This document shows, in pieces, positions 55,177 to 63,453 of a stretch of 64,000 nt of DNA; position 1 is the first letter of the stretch; each line of letters starts with the position of its first letter. The notes below the pieces were generated by a model that saw nothing but the letters and a program-made list of their open reading frames with translations, had not been told where the DNA came from and ran no database searches. The DNA is from Flavobacterium fluviatile (GTDB taxonomy: Bacteria > Bacteroidota > Bacteroidia > Flavobacteriales > Flavobacteriaceae), in the NCBI RefSeq assembly GCF_010645065.1, contig NZ_JAADZW010000013.1, positions 62,001 through 126,000 on the forward strand, in the 5' to 3' direction. The position numbers and the translations under genes were made by a program.

Positions 55177-55387
55177 GGCTTAAGATTTAAGGGGTTTGTT
55201 GCAAATTTAAGTTAAATAGGTAACAATTTCTTAAAAGAATGTCTTAAATCTTTTGATTATTTTTTATTAAAATCGTAAAAAAATATGTGTTTTAACAGTT
55301 TTCTATAGAAAATTTCAGCTAAACTAATCAAATGCTTGTCATTCCTGTTGATAATTTTAATTCTGGCAAAGGAATAACGGGCTAATA

Positions 55388-55627
55388 CTACATAATGTTA
55401 ACTACTGTCTCTATCTGTGGAGCATATTTTTTAATTGTAGTTTCTACTCCGGCTTTTAAGGTCATCTGGTTAACGCTGCAGCTGATGCATGCCCCTTCAA
55501 GACGAACTTTTACATGTTTATCGTCTTCAATTGAAATAAGCGTGATGTCGCCTCCATCAGAATTTAAAAAAGGTCTGATTTCATCAAGAGCCAATAATAC
55601 GTTGCTTGTTAATTCTTCTGTTGTCAT
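55388..55627 (-). CDS. NifU C-terminal-domain iron-sulfur scaffold/carrier
   Basis: 79 aa from ATG 55627; a TTG 12 bp upstream is less likely. The whole protein is one Nfu domain: LALDEIRPFLNSDGGDITLI, then C47-x2-C50 (EGACISCSVNQMTLKAGVE). It binds a [4Fe-4S] cluster between two subunits and hands it to apo-proteins. It follows the Mrp/ApbC gene (98 bp gap with an inverted repeat), so the pair forms an Fe-S delivery unit. Confidence 0.93.
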   Translation of the reverse strand: MTTEELTSNVLLALDEIRPFLNSDGGDITLISIEDDKHVKVRLEGACISCSVNQMTLKAGVETTIKKYAPQIETVVNIM

Positions 55628-55653
55628 AATGTTTTTCAATTAGAAAATTAGTC

Positions 55654-55705
55654 AATTAGAAAATTAGATAATGAGTTAGATTGACAATTATCTAATTTTC
55701 TAATT
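55654..55705. repeat. 19-bp perfect inverted repeat between Mrp and NifU-like genes
   Basis: Arms AATTAGAAAATTAGATAAT (55654-55672) and its complement (55687-55705), 14-nt loop. It lies on the transcript between the two genes and might attenuate or protect mRNA. Confidence 0.75.
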
Positions 55706-55725
55706 ATCTCATTGTCTCATTTATA

Positions 55726-56856
55726 TTAATTCTTTTTCACTGCTGAGCAACCTGCCATTGTTGTGATTTTTATGGCTTCTGTTGCAGGCAGGCTTTCGTT
55801 TCTGTTTACGGTTTCCTGAACTACATTTCGGGTAATTTCTTCAAATACAGTTTCAATTGGAGACGCTGTCTGTAAAGCCGCCGGACGGCCATAATCTCCC
55901 GCCTCACGGATTGACTGTACAATTGGAACTTCTCCTAAGAACGGAACGTTTAAATCTTCTGCAAGATTTTTAGCTCCTGCCTGTCCAAAAATATAATATT
56001 TATTGTCAGGTAATTCTTCGGGAGTAAAATACGCCATATTTTCGACAATTCCTAAAACAGGAACATTAATATTGTCCTGCATGAACATGGCTACTCCTTT
56101 TTTGGCATCTGCCAAAGCAACAGCTTGTGGAGTACTTACTACTACAGCTCCTGTTATAGGTAACGACTGCATGATCGAAAGGTGGATATCTCCTGTTCCC
56201 GGTGGCAAATCCAGCAGCATAAAATCCAGTTCTCCCCAATCAGCATCAAAGATCATTTGGTTCAAAGCTTTTGCAGCCATTGGACCTCTCCAGATAACAG
56301 CCTGACTTGGCGCTGTAAAAAATCCGATAGAAAGCATTTTGATTTCATAGCTTTCAACAGGTTTCATTTTTGATTTCCCGTCAACAGTGACAGAAACAGG
56401 TTTTTCGTTTTCTACATCAAACATAATTGGCATTGAAGGGCCGTATATATCGGCATCCAGAACACCAACTTTAAATCCCATTTTCGCCAGTGTTACCGCT
56501 AAATTTGCAGTAACAGTTGATTTTCCAACACCACCTTTACCAGAGGCAACAGCAATGATGTTTTTGATCCCCGGAATGGCACGGCCTTTAATTTCGGCTT
56601 TTTCAGGTACTTCAACTTTAACATTTACTTTGATTTTAGCTTCCGGAGATACCAAATCGTGAATCGTTTTTTTAATATCGTCTTCTGCTCTTTTTTTAAT
56701 GTGCATTGCAGGTGTGTGAAGTACTAAATCTACCACAACTTCATCACCAAATGTAATAACGTTGGCAACAGCACCACTTTCAACCATATTTTTTCCTTCT
56801 CCTGCTATGGTTATCGTTTCCAAAGCTTTAAGAATTTCTTTTCTATCTAATTTCAT
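55726..56856 (-). CDS. apbC: Mrp/ApbC (Nbp35-like) iron-sulfur carrier ATPase
   Basis: 376 aa. N-terminal DUF59/MIP18 domain (about 1-80; ILKALETITIAGEGKNMVESG). A deviant Walker A is in AVASGKGGVGKSTVTANLAV (about 108-117), with Walker B LDADIYGPSMP and the switch DLPPGTGDIHLSIMQ. The usual C-x2-C of many Mrp proteins near NMAYFT is replaced by PEELPDN, as in other Bacteroidota relatives; the only C-terminal Cys is in MAGCSAVKKN. So cluster binding may differ. Promoter element TATCTTTG at 56929-56936. Followed by the NifU-like gene. Confidence 0.93.
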   Translation of the reverse strand: MKLDRKEILKALETITIAGEGKNMVESGAVANVITFGDEVVVDLVLHTPAMHIKKRAEDDIKKTIHDLVSPEAKIKVNVKVEVPEKAEIKGRAIPGIKNIIAVASGKGGVGKSTVTANLAVTLAKMGFKVGVLDADIYGPSMPIMFDVENEKPVSVTVDGKSKMKPVESYEIKMLSIGFFTAPSQAVIWRGPMAAKALNQMIFDADWGELDFMLLDLPPGTGDIHLSIMQSLPITGAVVVSTPQAVALADAKKGVAMFMQDNINVPVLGIVENMAYFTPEELPDNKYYIFGQAGAKNLAEDLNVPFLGEVPIVQSIREAGDYGRPAALQTASPIETVFEEITRNVVQETVNRNESLPATEAIKITTMAGCSAVKKN

Positions 56857-56928
56857 TTTTGATATAATATTTTCTAATGAGCAAAATTAATTGGAAGTGC
56901 TATTTAATTTTACACTAATTTCAGTTTG

Positions 56929-56936
56929 CAAAGATA
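56929..56936 (-). promoter_or_regulatory. Predicted -7 element of apbC
   Basis: TATCTTTG on the minus strand, about 75 bp before the start. Confidence 0.4.
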
Positions 56937-57077
56937 ACGCATTAAGTTCGGATTTTAACTGTTTTGAATTGTATTTGTTGATATTACAATTATTCAAAAT
57001 GATACATGTGATGTTTTGGCAAACAGAAGATTATAAAATTGACAACTCTGTTCATTTCAATTTAAACTGATTATAAA

Positions 57078-57118
57078 AAGAAAAAATAAACCCGACGGAT
57101 TTATGGATCAGCCGGGTC
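57078..57118 (-). terminator. Possible terminator after the 57166 relic frame
   Basis: On the minus strand ACCCG...CGGGT closes a long hairpin with several mismatches, then TTTATTTTTT. It sits about 50 bp after the stop at 57166. Confidence 0.45.
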
Positions 57119-57165
57119 TTTAAAAAAAATGGTCTACAAGTTATTCGTACTTTAAATTTAAGTAT

Positions 57166-57343
57166 ATCAATTTTGGTAACCTGATACGCTTTGGTCAACA
57201 TTATTATCAAAGTTAATGCCAATAATGAATCCGGCAAAATTAAACAGGATAGTCGAGACACTACCTGAACTTCCCACACTGAAAATGATAAAACCAGCTT
57301 TATAATCTGCCTTATTTAAGCTGTAATAAAATTCTGAAATACT
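57166..57343 (-). other. Open frame of 58 codons without start, possible gene relic
   Basis: It reads LNKADYKAGFIIFSVGSSGS...FAGFIIGINFDNNVDQ and ends in TGA. It opens right after a stop and has no ATG, GTG or TTG in a useful place. A terminator-like hairpin follows. It could be the 3' end of a decayed gene or a short hydrophobic Gly-rich peptide. The remainder of the 708-bp gap 56857-57564 shows no other gene. Confidence 0.3.
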
Positions 57344-57564
57344 TCAATTTTGCCTGTTTATGAGACTTGTGTGAATTTTAATAGATGTATATAAGATTCT
57401 ATAAAGCATTTTGCTGGGTTGCGTTGTAAATTTGAATTACCCTAAATTTCTGATTTTCAATATTTAAAATAATAGTGAAAAACTCATTTTGAAGGTACTT
57501 CTAATTCAGTTTTGCTATTTTTTTAAATTAAGCATTTCCAAATAACATTTAAAAGAATAACATC

Positions 57565-58767
57565 ATGAGACATTTACATAAAATCCTCCTTATTATAATT
57601 ACAGGTTTTGTATTTACTTCATTTGGTTTTAAGAATAAAGACATAAACCCAATGGACAATTTATATTTAAAAGAAGATCCGGCAGTTCAGAATAATTCAG
57701 ATTCAATTACCAGTGAATCTAAATCATCAAGAGAAGTCTATATTTTATCAAGACAGTATGACCGCCTTGAAGCAGCTTTAGAAAAATATCAAAAAATCGA
57801 CAGAAAAAATTTGTGGAAAAAAATTGATATTGACAGTGCAACCTATAAGGAATTAAAGCCTTTTGATAGTGGTAGAGTCGTGAAACAAATACGTGAAAGG
57901 TTATATATAGATGGAGATTTGAAAAAAGATTCGAAAAGTGATTTGTACGATGAAGAGATGATGGCGGGTGTTTTAAATTATAAAAAAAGATACGGCCTTA
58001 AACTAAATTATAAACTGACATTCGAACATATCAAGCAAATGAATGAGCCTGTATCAGAAAGAATCAGAACCATAAAACTGAATATGGAACGTTGCCTGCT
58101 GATTCCTGAAAATTTGATAGAGGCAAGGGATTACATCATGGTTAATATTCCGGCTTACCGATTGTTGTATGTTAAAAATGGACATAATGAATTCATGTCT
58201 GATGTTTTTGTGGGAACTACCTGGTCAGAAACCGAAATTTTCAGCAGTACGATGGATAAAGTGGTATTCAGTCCCTACTGGAATGTGCCTCAGAGCATCA
58301 TAGAAAATGAATTAAAACTCAATATGGCCAGAAATAAAAATTATCTGGAGGAGCATAATATGGAATGGAATGGAGGCAATGTAAGGCAGAAACCAGGACC
58401 TAAAAACTCTCTGGGACTCGTGAAGTTTTTATTTCCAAATCCGTTTGATATTTATATGCACGATACGCCGGCAAAAAGTTTGTTTATGTTTGAACAGCGT
58501 ACATTCAGCCACGGTTGTATTAATATAAAAGAGGCCAAAAAACTGGCTCATGTAATTTTGAAAGACGATCCGGACTGGACAGATGAAATGATTGATAATG
58601 CGATGAATGGAGAAAAAGAAACTACGTGTATCCTGAAAAACAAAATTCCGATATACATTGGCTATTTTACTACATGGGTAAATGAAGAAACTGGTGAAAT
58701 TTATTTCTATCCGGATGTGTATCAAAAAGATAAAGAAACCGGGTCAGATACTACGGATGGTTTATAA
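57565..58767 (+). CDS. YcbB-type L,D-transpeptidase, exported
   Basis: 400 aa. Signal peptide or anchor (about 7-22). A helical lead domain (about 55-170) contains a peptidoglycan-binding-like piece DEEMMAGVLNYKKRYGLK. The YkuD catalytic domain is at about 188-350: MVNIPAYRLLYVKNG, FSPYWNVPQSI, YMHDTPAKSLFMFEQR (catalytic His) and TFSHGCINIKEA with C318. Most enzymes have SHGCIR; here Asn replaces Arg after the Ile. It forms 3-3 cross-links or attaches proteins to the wall. Its 3' end overlaps the convergent gene by 6 bp. Confidence 0.92.
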   Translation: MRHLHKILLIIITGFVFTSFGFKNKDINPMDNLYLKEDPAVQNNSDSITSESKSSREVYILSRQYDRLEAALEKYQKIDRKNLWKKIDIDSATYKELKPFDSGRVVKQIRERLYIDGDLKKDSKSDLYDEEMMAGVLNYKKRYGLKLNYKLTFEHIKQMNEPVSERIRTIKLNMERCLLIPENLIEARDYIMVNIPAYRLLYVKNGHNEFMSDVFVGTTWSETEIFSSTMDKVVFSPYWNVPQSIIENELKLNMARNKNYLEEHNMEWNGGNVRQKPGPKNSLGLVKFLFPNPFDIYMHDTPAKSLFMFEQRTFSHGCINIKEAKKLAHVILKDDPDWTDEMIDNAMNGEKETTCILKNKIPIYIGYFTTWVNEETGEIYFYPDVYQKDKETGSDTTDGL

Positions 58768-59088
58768 TCCAATTTCAGGCTGCCAGAAATGTTTGTCAAA
58801 ATCAACAATCTGATTGTTGACCACTTTAATGCCTTCATTTTCTAAAAGCTGCTGCATTAAATTGGTTCCGTCAAAATGGTGTTTTCCTGTCAAAAGCCCT
58901 TTTCTGTTAACCACCCTGTGTGCAGGAACATCGTCCATATTGTGGCAGGCGTTCATTGCCCAGCCGACCATTCGAGCAGAACGTGCCGTACCTAATGCTT
59001 TTGCGATTGCGCCATAAGAAGTTACTTTCCCGTACGGAATCTGTCTGGCGATTGCATATACTTTTTCGAAAAAATTTTCCTCAGCCAT
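58762..59088 (-). CDS. Alkyltransferase-like (ATL) DNA-binding protein, MGMT family without the cysteine
   Basis: 108 aa from ATG 59088 (MAEENFFEKVY); a GTG at 59106 would add six residues. It equals the MGMT DNA-binding domain: IPYGKVTSYGAIAKALGTARSARMVGWAM and the recognition helix. The acceptor motif PCHRV of true methyltransferases is PAHRVVNRKG here, so it cannot take an alkyl group. ATL proteins flag O6-alkylguanine for nucleotide-excision repair. Convergent with the L,D-transpeptidase gene. Confidence 0.92.
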   Translation of the reverse strand: MAEENFFEKVYAIARQIPYGKVTSYGAIAKALGTARSARMVGWAMNACHNMDDVPAHRVVNRKGLLTGKHHFDGTNLMQQLLENEGIKVVNNQIVDFDKHFWQPEIGL

Positions 59089-59205
59089 AGTTTGGTTGTT
59101 TGCCACAGATTAAAGAATAAAATTTGGTTTTATTAACGATTCAAACACCTTTTTTGCCCTATTGCCAAAGAAACCAGCTTCATTTTTTAATCTGTGGCTT
59201 ATTTT

Positions 59206-59844
59206 TTACCCAAAATAATAATTCAGAATATTAAAAAGCGTAACAAGAGCGACTAAACCTGTAATGCTTCCAATGATTTTATTCATATTCCGCATTAAGT
59301 AATTGGTCTTTTGTTCTATTTTTCCAAAGAAAGCGATGTAGCAGTATAATATGGCAAATGAACCTAAAACTGTACCTAAAACAAAAGTAAAAATAACACT
59401 GTTTTCGAATACAAATAGCTGATAAGAAGCCAGTGTAATACTAACGACAACATAATAAGGTATGGGAAATAAATTCAGTCCCGAAAGCAGCATTCCAAGG
59501 AAAAAACGGCTTTTTTTACTGCTTTTTTTAATTTTTGATTTTTTTTTGCCGGTCGGTTTTTTAGCAATAAATAAAAAGTAAATGGTTAAAATAGAAAAAG
59601 CTACAAAACCAATTTCGCGCAGCAATGTTACAATATCCGGTCGATTGTCAATTACACGCGCAAATAATACCGCTACCGAAACCTGAAAAAAAATAACTAC
59701 AATTGCACCAATCACAAACCATAAGGCATTCTTTTTTCCTTCTTTCGAGTTTATCTGAGCGGCAGACATATTGAGCAGACCGGGAGGAATTGTTCCGATA
59801 GCGGCTGCAATAAAGCCCGAAAATAAAGGAGTAAATAAGGCCAT
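59206..59844 (-). CDS. LysE-family amino-acid exporter-like membrane protein
   Basis: 212 aa with six membrane helices. The N-terminal motif FIAAAIGTIPPGLLNMSAAQ corresponds to the LysE/RhtB GxxxPGP region (here IPPGLLN). A Lys-rich cytoplasmic loop (KKPTGKKKSKIKKSSKKSR, about 95-113) sits between helices 3 and 4. It probably exports an amino acid or similar small solute. 42 bp after the trmB stop, same strand, possibly one transcript. Confidence 0.85.
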   Translation of the reverse strand: MALFTPLFSGFIAAAIGTIPPGLLNMSAAQINSKEGKKNALWFVIGAIVVIFFQVSVAVLFARVIDNRPDIVTLLREIGFVAFSILTIYFLFIAKKPTGKKKSKIKKSSKKSRFFLGMLLSGLNLFPIPYYVVVSITLASYQLFVFENSVIFTFVLGTVLGSFAILYCYIAFFGKIEQKTNYLMRNMNKIIGSITGLVALVTLFNILNYYFG

Positions 59845-59886
59845 TAGGATGGTTTGACAGGTTAGAGTTTCATTTTAAAAATAAAA

Positions 59887-60564
59887 TTAATCTTTAATTT
59901 TAAAACGAATATACGTAATTGCCTTGTCAATTTCTAAATATTGTTTTTCGTAAAAAGTCTGGATTGATGTTACGACTTCCGGACTTCCTTCGTTTTTGTA
60001 AACATTATGGTTGGCATATAAAACTTCGTGTCCTTCGCCATGCAATAATCCCAAAGTATAACCATGCATAAATTCGCTGTCGGTTTTCAGGTTTACGACG
60101 CCGTCTTTTTTGAGTATTTTTTTGTACAGTTTCAGGAACTCAGAGTTCGTCATTCTGTGTTTGGTTCTTTTGTATTTGATTTGCGGATCCGGAAAAGTAA
60201 TCCAGATTTCGTCAACTTCGCCTTCAGCAAAAATATGATTGATTAATTCGATCTGAGTACGTACAAAGGCCACATTATGAAGACCGTTTTCAACAGCTGT
60301 TTTGGCACCTCTCCAAAAACGGGCGCCTTTAATATCAATCCCAATAAAATTTTTGTCCGGGTATTTTTCTGCCAGTCCAACAGAATATTCCCCTTTTCCG
60401 CATCCTAATTCTAAAACTAATGGATTGTTATTTTTAAAGAAATCCGAATTCCATTTTCCTTTCAAAGGCATTAAATCGCCCACAACTTCTTCTCTGGTTG
60501 GCTGAAAAACGTTTTCAAATGTTTCGTTTTCCCTGAATCTTTTTAGTTTGTTTTTACTTCCCAC
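59887..60564 (-). CDS. trmB: tRNA (guanine-46-N7)-methyltransferase
   Basis: 225 aa from GTG 60564 (GSKNKLKRFRENETFENVFQP), the conserved N-terminus. An earlier in-frame ATG would add 23 unrelated residues. SAM motif LVLELGCGKGEYSVGLAE, FIGIDIKGARFWRGAKTA, and the catalytic ITFPDPQIKYKRTKHRMTNSEFL are all seen. It makes m7G46 in the tRNA variable loop. GTG start suggests modest translation. Confidence 0.95.
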   Translation of the reverse strand: MGSKNKLKRFRENETFENVFQPTREEVVGDLMPLKGKWNSDFFKNNNPLVLELGCGKGEYSVGLAEKYPDKNFIGIDIKGARFWRGAKTAVENGLHNVAFVRTQIELINHIFAEGEVDEIWITFPDPQIKYKRTKHRMTNSEFLKLYKKILKKDGVVNLKTDSEFMHGYTLGLLHGEGHEVLYANHNVYKNEGSPEVVTSIQTFYEKQYLEIDKAITYIRFKIKD

Positions 60565-60746
60565 TTTTACAAAAATTTTCCGCAAAATTAAGGAATATAA
60601 ACGAATGAATCGGACGAATGGGTTTAAAAACAATAATATTATTACTCAAACGAAAACTAAACTTGTTTGTAAATAAAAATTGCACAGAATCCGAAGATTT
60701 TTCAATCTTTAGAATCTGTGCAATCTGATTTTATATTCGTTTTTAT

Positions 60747-62132
60747 TTAATTTCCGTAATGCGGCTCCGTAATAGCGCCGGTATTAGGATCTAAAGTTTC
60801 ATCGTGCTGAGACAAATCCAGTCCGATGTGTTCTGACTCTTCTGAAACTCGTAAAGGAATAATGAAATTGGTTACTTTGAATAAGAAATAAGCTCCAAAG
60901 AAGGTAAAAATGGAAACCAGAACCAATGCCATCATGTGATGTCCAAAAACGCTCCATCCGCCGTGCAGTAAACTCGCATCTTCGCCATGAGCGAAAATAG
61001 CCGTGAGGATCATTCCCATGATTCCGCCTACACCGTGACAAGCGAAAACGTCAAGCGTATCGTCAAATTTCTTAGAAAAACTGCAGTTTACAGCTGTGTT
61101 TGAAACCAATGCTGTTATGAAACCAAAGAACATGCTTTCAGGAACGGATACGAAACCTGCGGCAGGGGTAATGGCTACTAAACCAACAACGGCTCCGATG
61201 CATGCTCCAAGAGCAGAAACTTTTCTTCCGTTCATTCTGTCAAAGAAAATCCACGTTAGCATAGCTGCAGCCGATGAAGTTGTGGTGGTAGCGAAAGCCA
61301 TTGCAGCTGTTCCGTTTGCTGCAAGCGCAGAACCAGCGTTGAATCCGAACCAGCCAAACCATAACATTCCGGTTCCTAATAATACAAACGGAATATTGGT
61401 TGGAATATGCTGACTGTTTTTTCTTTTTCCTAAAACGATAACTCCGGCCAAAGCGGCAAATCCTGAGCTCATGTGTACTACGGTTCCTCCGGCAAAATCT
61501 TTTACACCAAAATAGCTTCCTAAAACACCAGTTGGATACCAAACGGCGTGACATAAAGGAGCATATATAAAAATGGTAAATAAACTAATGAAAATTAGAT
61601 AGGATATAAAACGTACACGCTCCGCAAATGATCCTGTAATGATAGCGGGACAAATAATTGCAAATTTCATCTGAAACAAAGCAAAAAGCATAAAAGGAAT
61701 CGTACTTGCCAATTGTTTGTGAGGTAAAACGCCTACATAATCCATAAAAGCAAAAGTGGTAGGGTCACCAAAGAAACTGTAAAAATGATCTCCTGAACCA
61801 AAACCAACAGGTTCTCCAAACGCCAGGCTAAAAGCTACTACAACCCATAAAAGTGTCACAACACCCAGACAAATAAAACTCTGAAGCATGGTCGAAATAA
61901 CGTTTTTCTTGCCTACCATTCCCCCGTAAAAGAAAGATAGTCCCGGTGTCATAATTAAGACAAGACAGGATGAAGTCAGCATCCAGGCTACGTCTGCAGG
62001 AACAATCTGATCTGTGGTTCCAAATTTGGATAATACATAATTATTTTCAGTAACTGTTGGCCAGAATGCGCCTATAATACAAACAATACTAATAATAATA
62101 AAGGAAATGATCCAGCGTTTTTCTATTTTCAT
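60747..62132 (-). CDS. amt: Ammonium transporter
   Basis: 461 aa, about 12 membrane helices (first cleaved or extra). Amt signature: ADVAWMLTSSCLVLIMTPGLSFFYGGMVGKKN, FAGGTVVHMSSGFAALAG with the pore His, and the second twin-His segment FACHGVGGIMGMILTAIF. C-terminal tail HIGLDLSQHDETLDP matches the regulatory tail that contacts PII. No glnK neighbour is in the window. The promoter element TAACTTTG lies at 62171-62178 (minus). Confidence 0.96.
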   Translation of the reverse strand: MKIEKRWIISFIIISIVCIIGAFWPTVTENNYVLSKFGTTDQIVPADVAWMLTSSCLVLIMTPGLSFFYGGMVGKKNVISTMLQSFICLGVVTLLWVVVAFSLAFGEPVGFGSGDHFYSFFGDPTTFAFMDYVGVLPHKQLASTIPFMLFALFQMKFAIICPAIITGSFAERVRFISYLIFISLFTIFIYAPLCHAVWYPTGVLGSYFGVKDFAGGTVVHMSSGFAALAGVIVLGKRKNSQHIPTNIPFVLLGTGMLWFGWFGFNAGSALAANGTAAMAFATTTTSSAAAMLTWIFFDRMNGRKVSALGACIGAVVGLVAITPAAGFVSVPESMFFGFITALVSNTAVNCSFSKKFDDTLDVFACHGVGGIMGMILTAIFAHGEDASLLHGGWSVFGHHMMALVLVSIFTFFGAYFLFKVTNFIIPLRVSEESEHIGLDLSQHDETLDPNTGAITEPHYGN

Positions 62133-62170
62133 CTTTCAAATACTTTATTGAGCCCTATTTTTTTTGGGGG

Positions 62171-62178
62171 CAAAGTTA
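62171..62178 (-). promoter_or_regulatory. Predicted -7 element of amt
   Basis: TAACTTTG on the minus strand, 39 bp before the ATG. Confidence 0.4.
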
Positions 62179-62395
62179 AAAATTTTTGAATATTTTGATT
62201 TTAAGGGCTCTAAAAATAGGAGTAGATATTTTTATTTTAATATATTTTATAAAAATAAGCATGTTTTGTTGATAGTATCTTATTTTAAGCTCTTAAAATT
62301 AAGATTTTATCAGTAACCACATTAGAAAATCATTAAAATTTTATCATTTGAAGTGTTTTAATGATTAGGATTGCCATAATATTGAAAGAGTTTGC

Positions 62396-62887
62396 TTATT
62401 TTTTCTGAAGTTTTGAAATTAATTTATCTTCGATTGGTGTTTTTACTTTTACAACGGCATCCACTTCATCATTCGGAATAGTCATGGATAAAACGTAGTG
62501 CTGAATTTTCCATTCTTTTCCCATTTTTACCAAAACGCCCGAACCACGGCAGATTTTCATCTGTGTATTCAGCAATTCGTCGAACCACGCCATTTTTCCG
62601 GATTTGTCAAAAAAGATATGACGTTCCAAAGCGGTAAAATTCCACGTTGTGCCTTTATCGAAATACGGTTTTGCCCAGGCTTTAAAGTCAGGTTTTACCC
62701 AGTTTTCGGTAGCATCGGTTCCAATGTAAACCGCATCTTCGGTCATCACATTAAAATAAGCGTCAAAATTTACATCGGCAGCTGCTTTGTGCCAGGCATC
62801 TAGTGTCTTGTTGATTTTGTCTTTTTCGGAATTTTGGGCGTTTGCAAAAGAAGCCATTAGTAAAAGGAACAGAATTGATTTTTTCAT
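62396..62887 (-). CDS. Exported SnoaL/NTF2-like protein (DUF4440 type)
   Basis: 163 aa. Signal peptide (ASFANAQ, about residue 18). A single NTF2-like fold: INKTLDAWHKAAADVNFDAYFNVMTEDAVYIGTDATENW, then MAWFDELLNTQMKICRGSGVLVKMGKEWKIQHYVLSMTIPND. The family includes isomerases and plain ligand-binding proteins, so the activity cannot be stated. Single gene. Confidence 0.88.
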   Translation of the reverse strand: MKKSILFLLLMASFANAQNSEKDKINKTLDAWHKAAADVNFDAYFNVMTEDAVYIGTDATENWVKPDFKAWAKPYFDKGTTWNFTALERHIFFDKSGKMAWFDELLNTQMKICRGSGVLVKMGKEWKIQHYVLSMTIPNDEVDAVVKVKTPIEDKLISKLQKK

Positions 62888-62940
62888 GTATAAAGATATT
62901 TGAAGTTTAAATATAAAGAATGATTTTTAATGAGAGAAAG

Positions 62941-63395
62941 TTTCTCGCAGATTTTGCAGATTCAGCAGATAAAATTTAGATAGCTAAAAAATCTGCATGA
63001 TCTGCAAAATCTGCGAGCGTAAATGATACAAGCTTATTGTTGTTTCTCGCAAAGACGCTGAGTCGCAAAGACAATTAAAATAAAACTTTGCTTCTTAGTA
63101 ACTTAGCGAGACTAAAAACACAAAGTATGCCTAAGAAAAAAAACTTAAATTATCGTATATTATTTTTAATGAAAGGAAGTTTCTCGCAGATTTAGCAGAT
63201 TCAGCAGACAAAATTTAGATAGCTAAAAAATCTGCGTGATCTGCAAAATCTGCGAGCGAAAAATGATACAAGCTTATTGTTGTTTCTAGAAAAGGGCGCA
63301 GAGCTGTAAAGAAAATTTAAATAAAAAAATTACGTCTTAGCAAATTAGCGAGACTAAAAACACAAAGTATGCCTAAGAAAAAAACTTAAATTATC
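62941..63395. repeat. Two tandem copies of a 239-bp intergenic unit
   Basis: Units start at 62941 and 63180 and share the order hairpin (CTCGCAGATTTTGCAG... at 62944-62970 against 62991-63017, 24 of 27 complementary), then ATGATACAAGCTTATTGTTG, then CACAAAGTATGCCTAAGAAA. Divergence between the units is a few percent at the start and higher at the end. It fills the 566-bp gap 62888-63453, which has no gene. Confidence 0.85.
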
Positions 63396-63423
63396 TTATA
63401 TCACTTATATGGTGGAAAAAATT

Positions 63424-63431
63424 TATATTTG
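63424..63431 (+). promoter_or_regulatory. Predicted -7 element of the HGQPGHRCDI lipoprotein gene
   Basis: TATATTTG, 23 bp before the ATG at 63454. It follows directly on the repeated 19-mer CTTATATCACTTATATGGT (63395-63413). Confidence 0.45.
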
Positions 63432-63453
63432 AGTGCTTTTAAATACCTCAATC

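Noticed and set aside
58429..58725. 98-codon minus-strand frame in the L,D-transpeptidase gene
   Set aside because: Lies wholly within the catalytic domain coding region; a shadow.
62941..63395. CRISPR-like spacing of hairpin repeats
   Set aside because: Only two long units of 239 bp, similar throughout, no short repeats with unique spacers and no cas genes.
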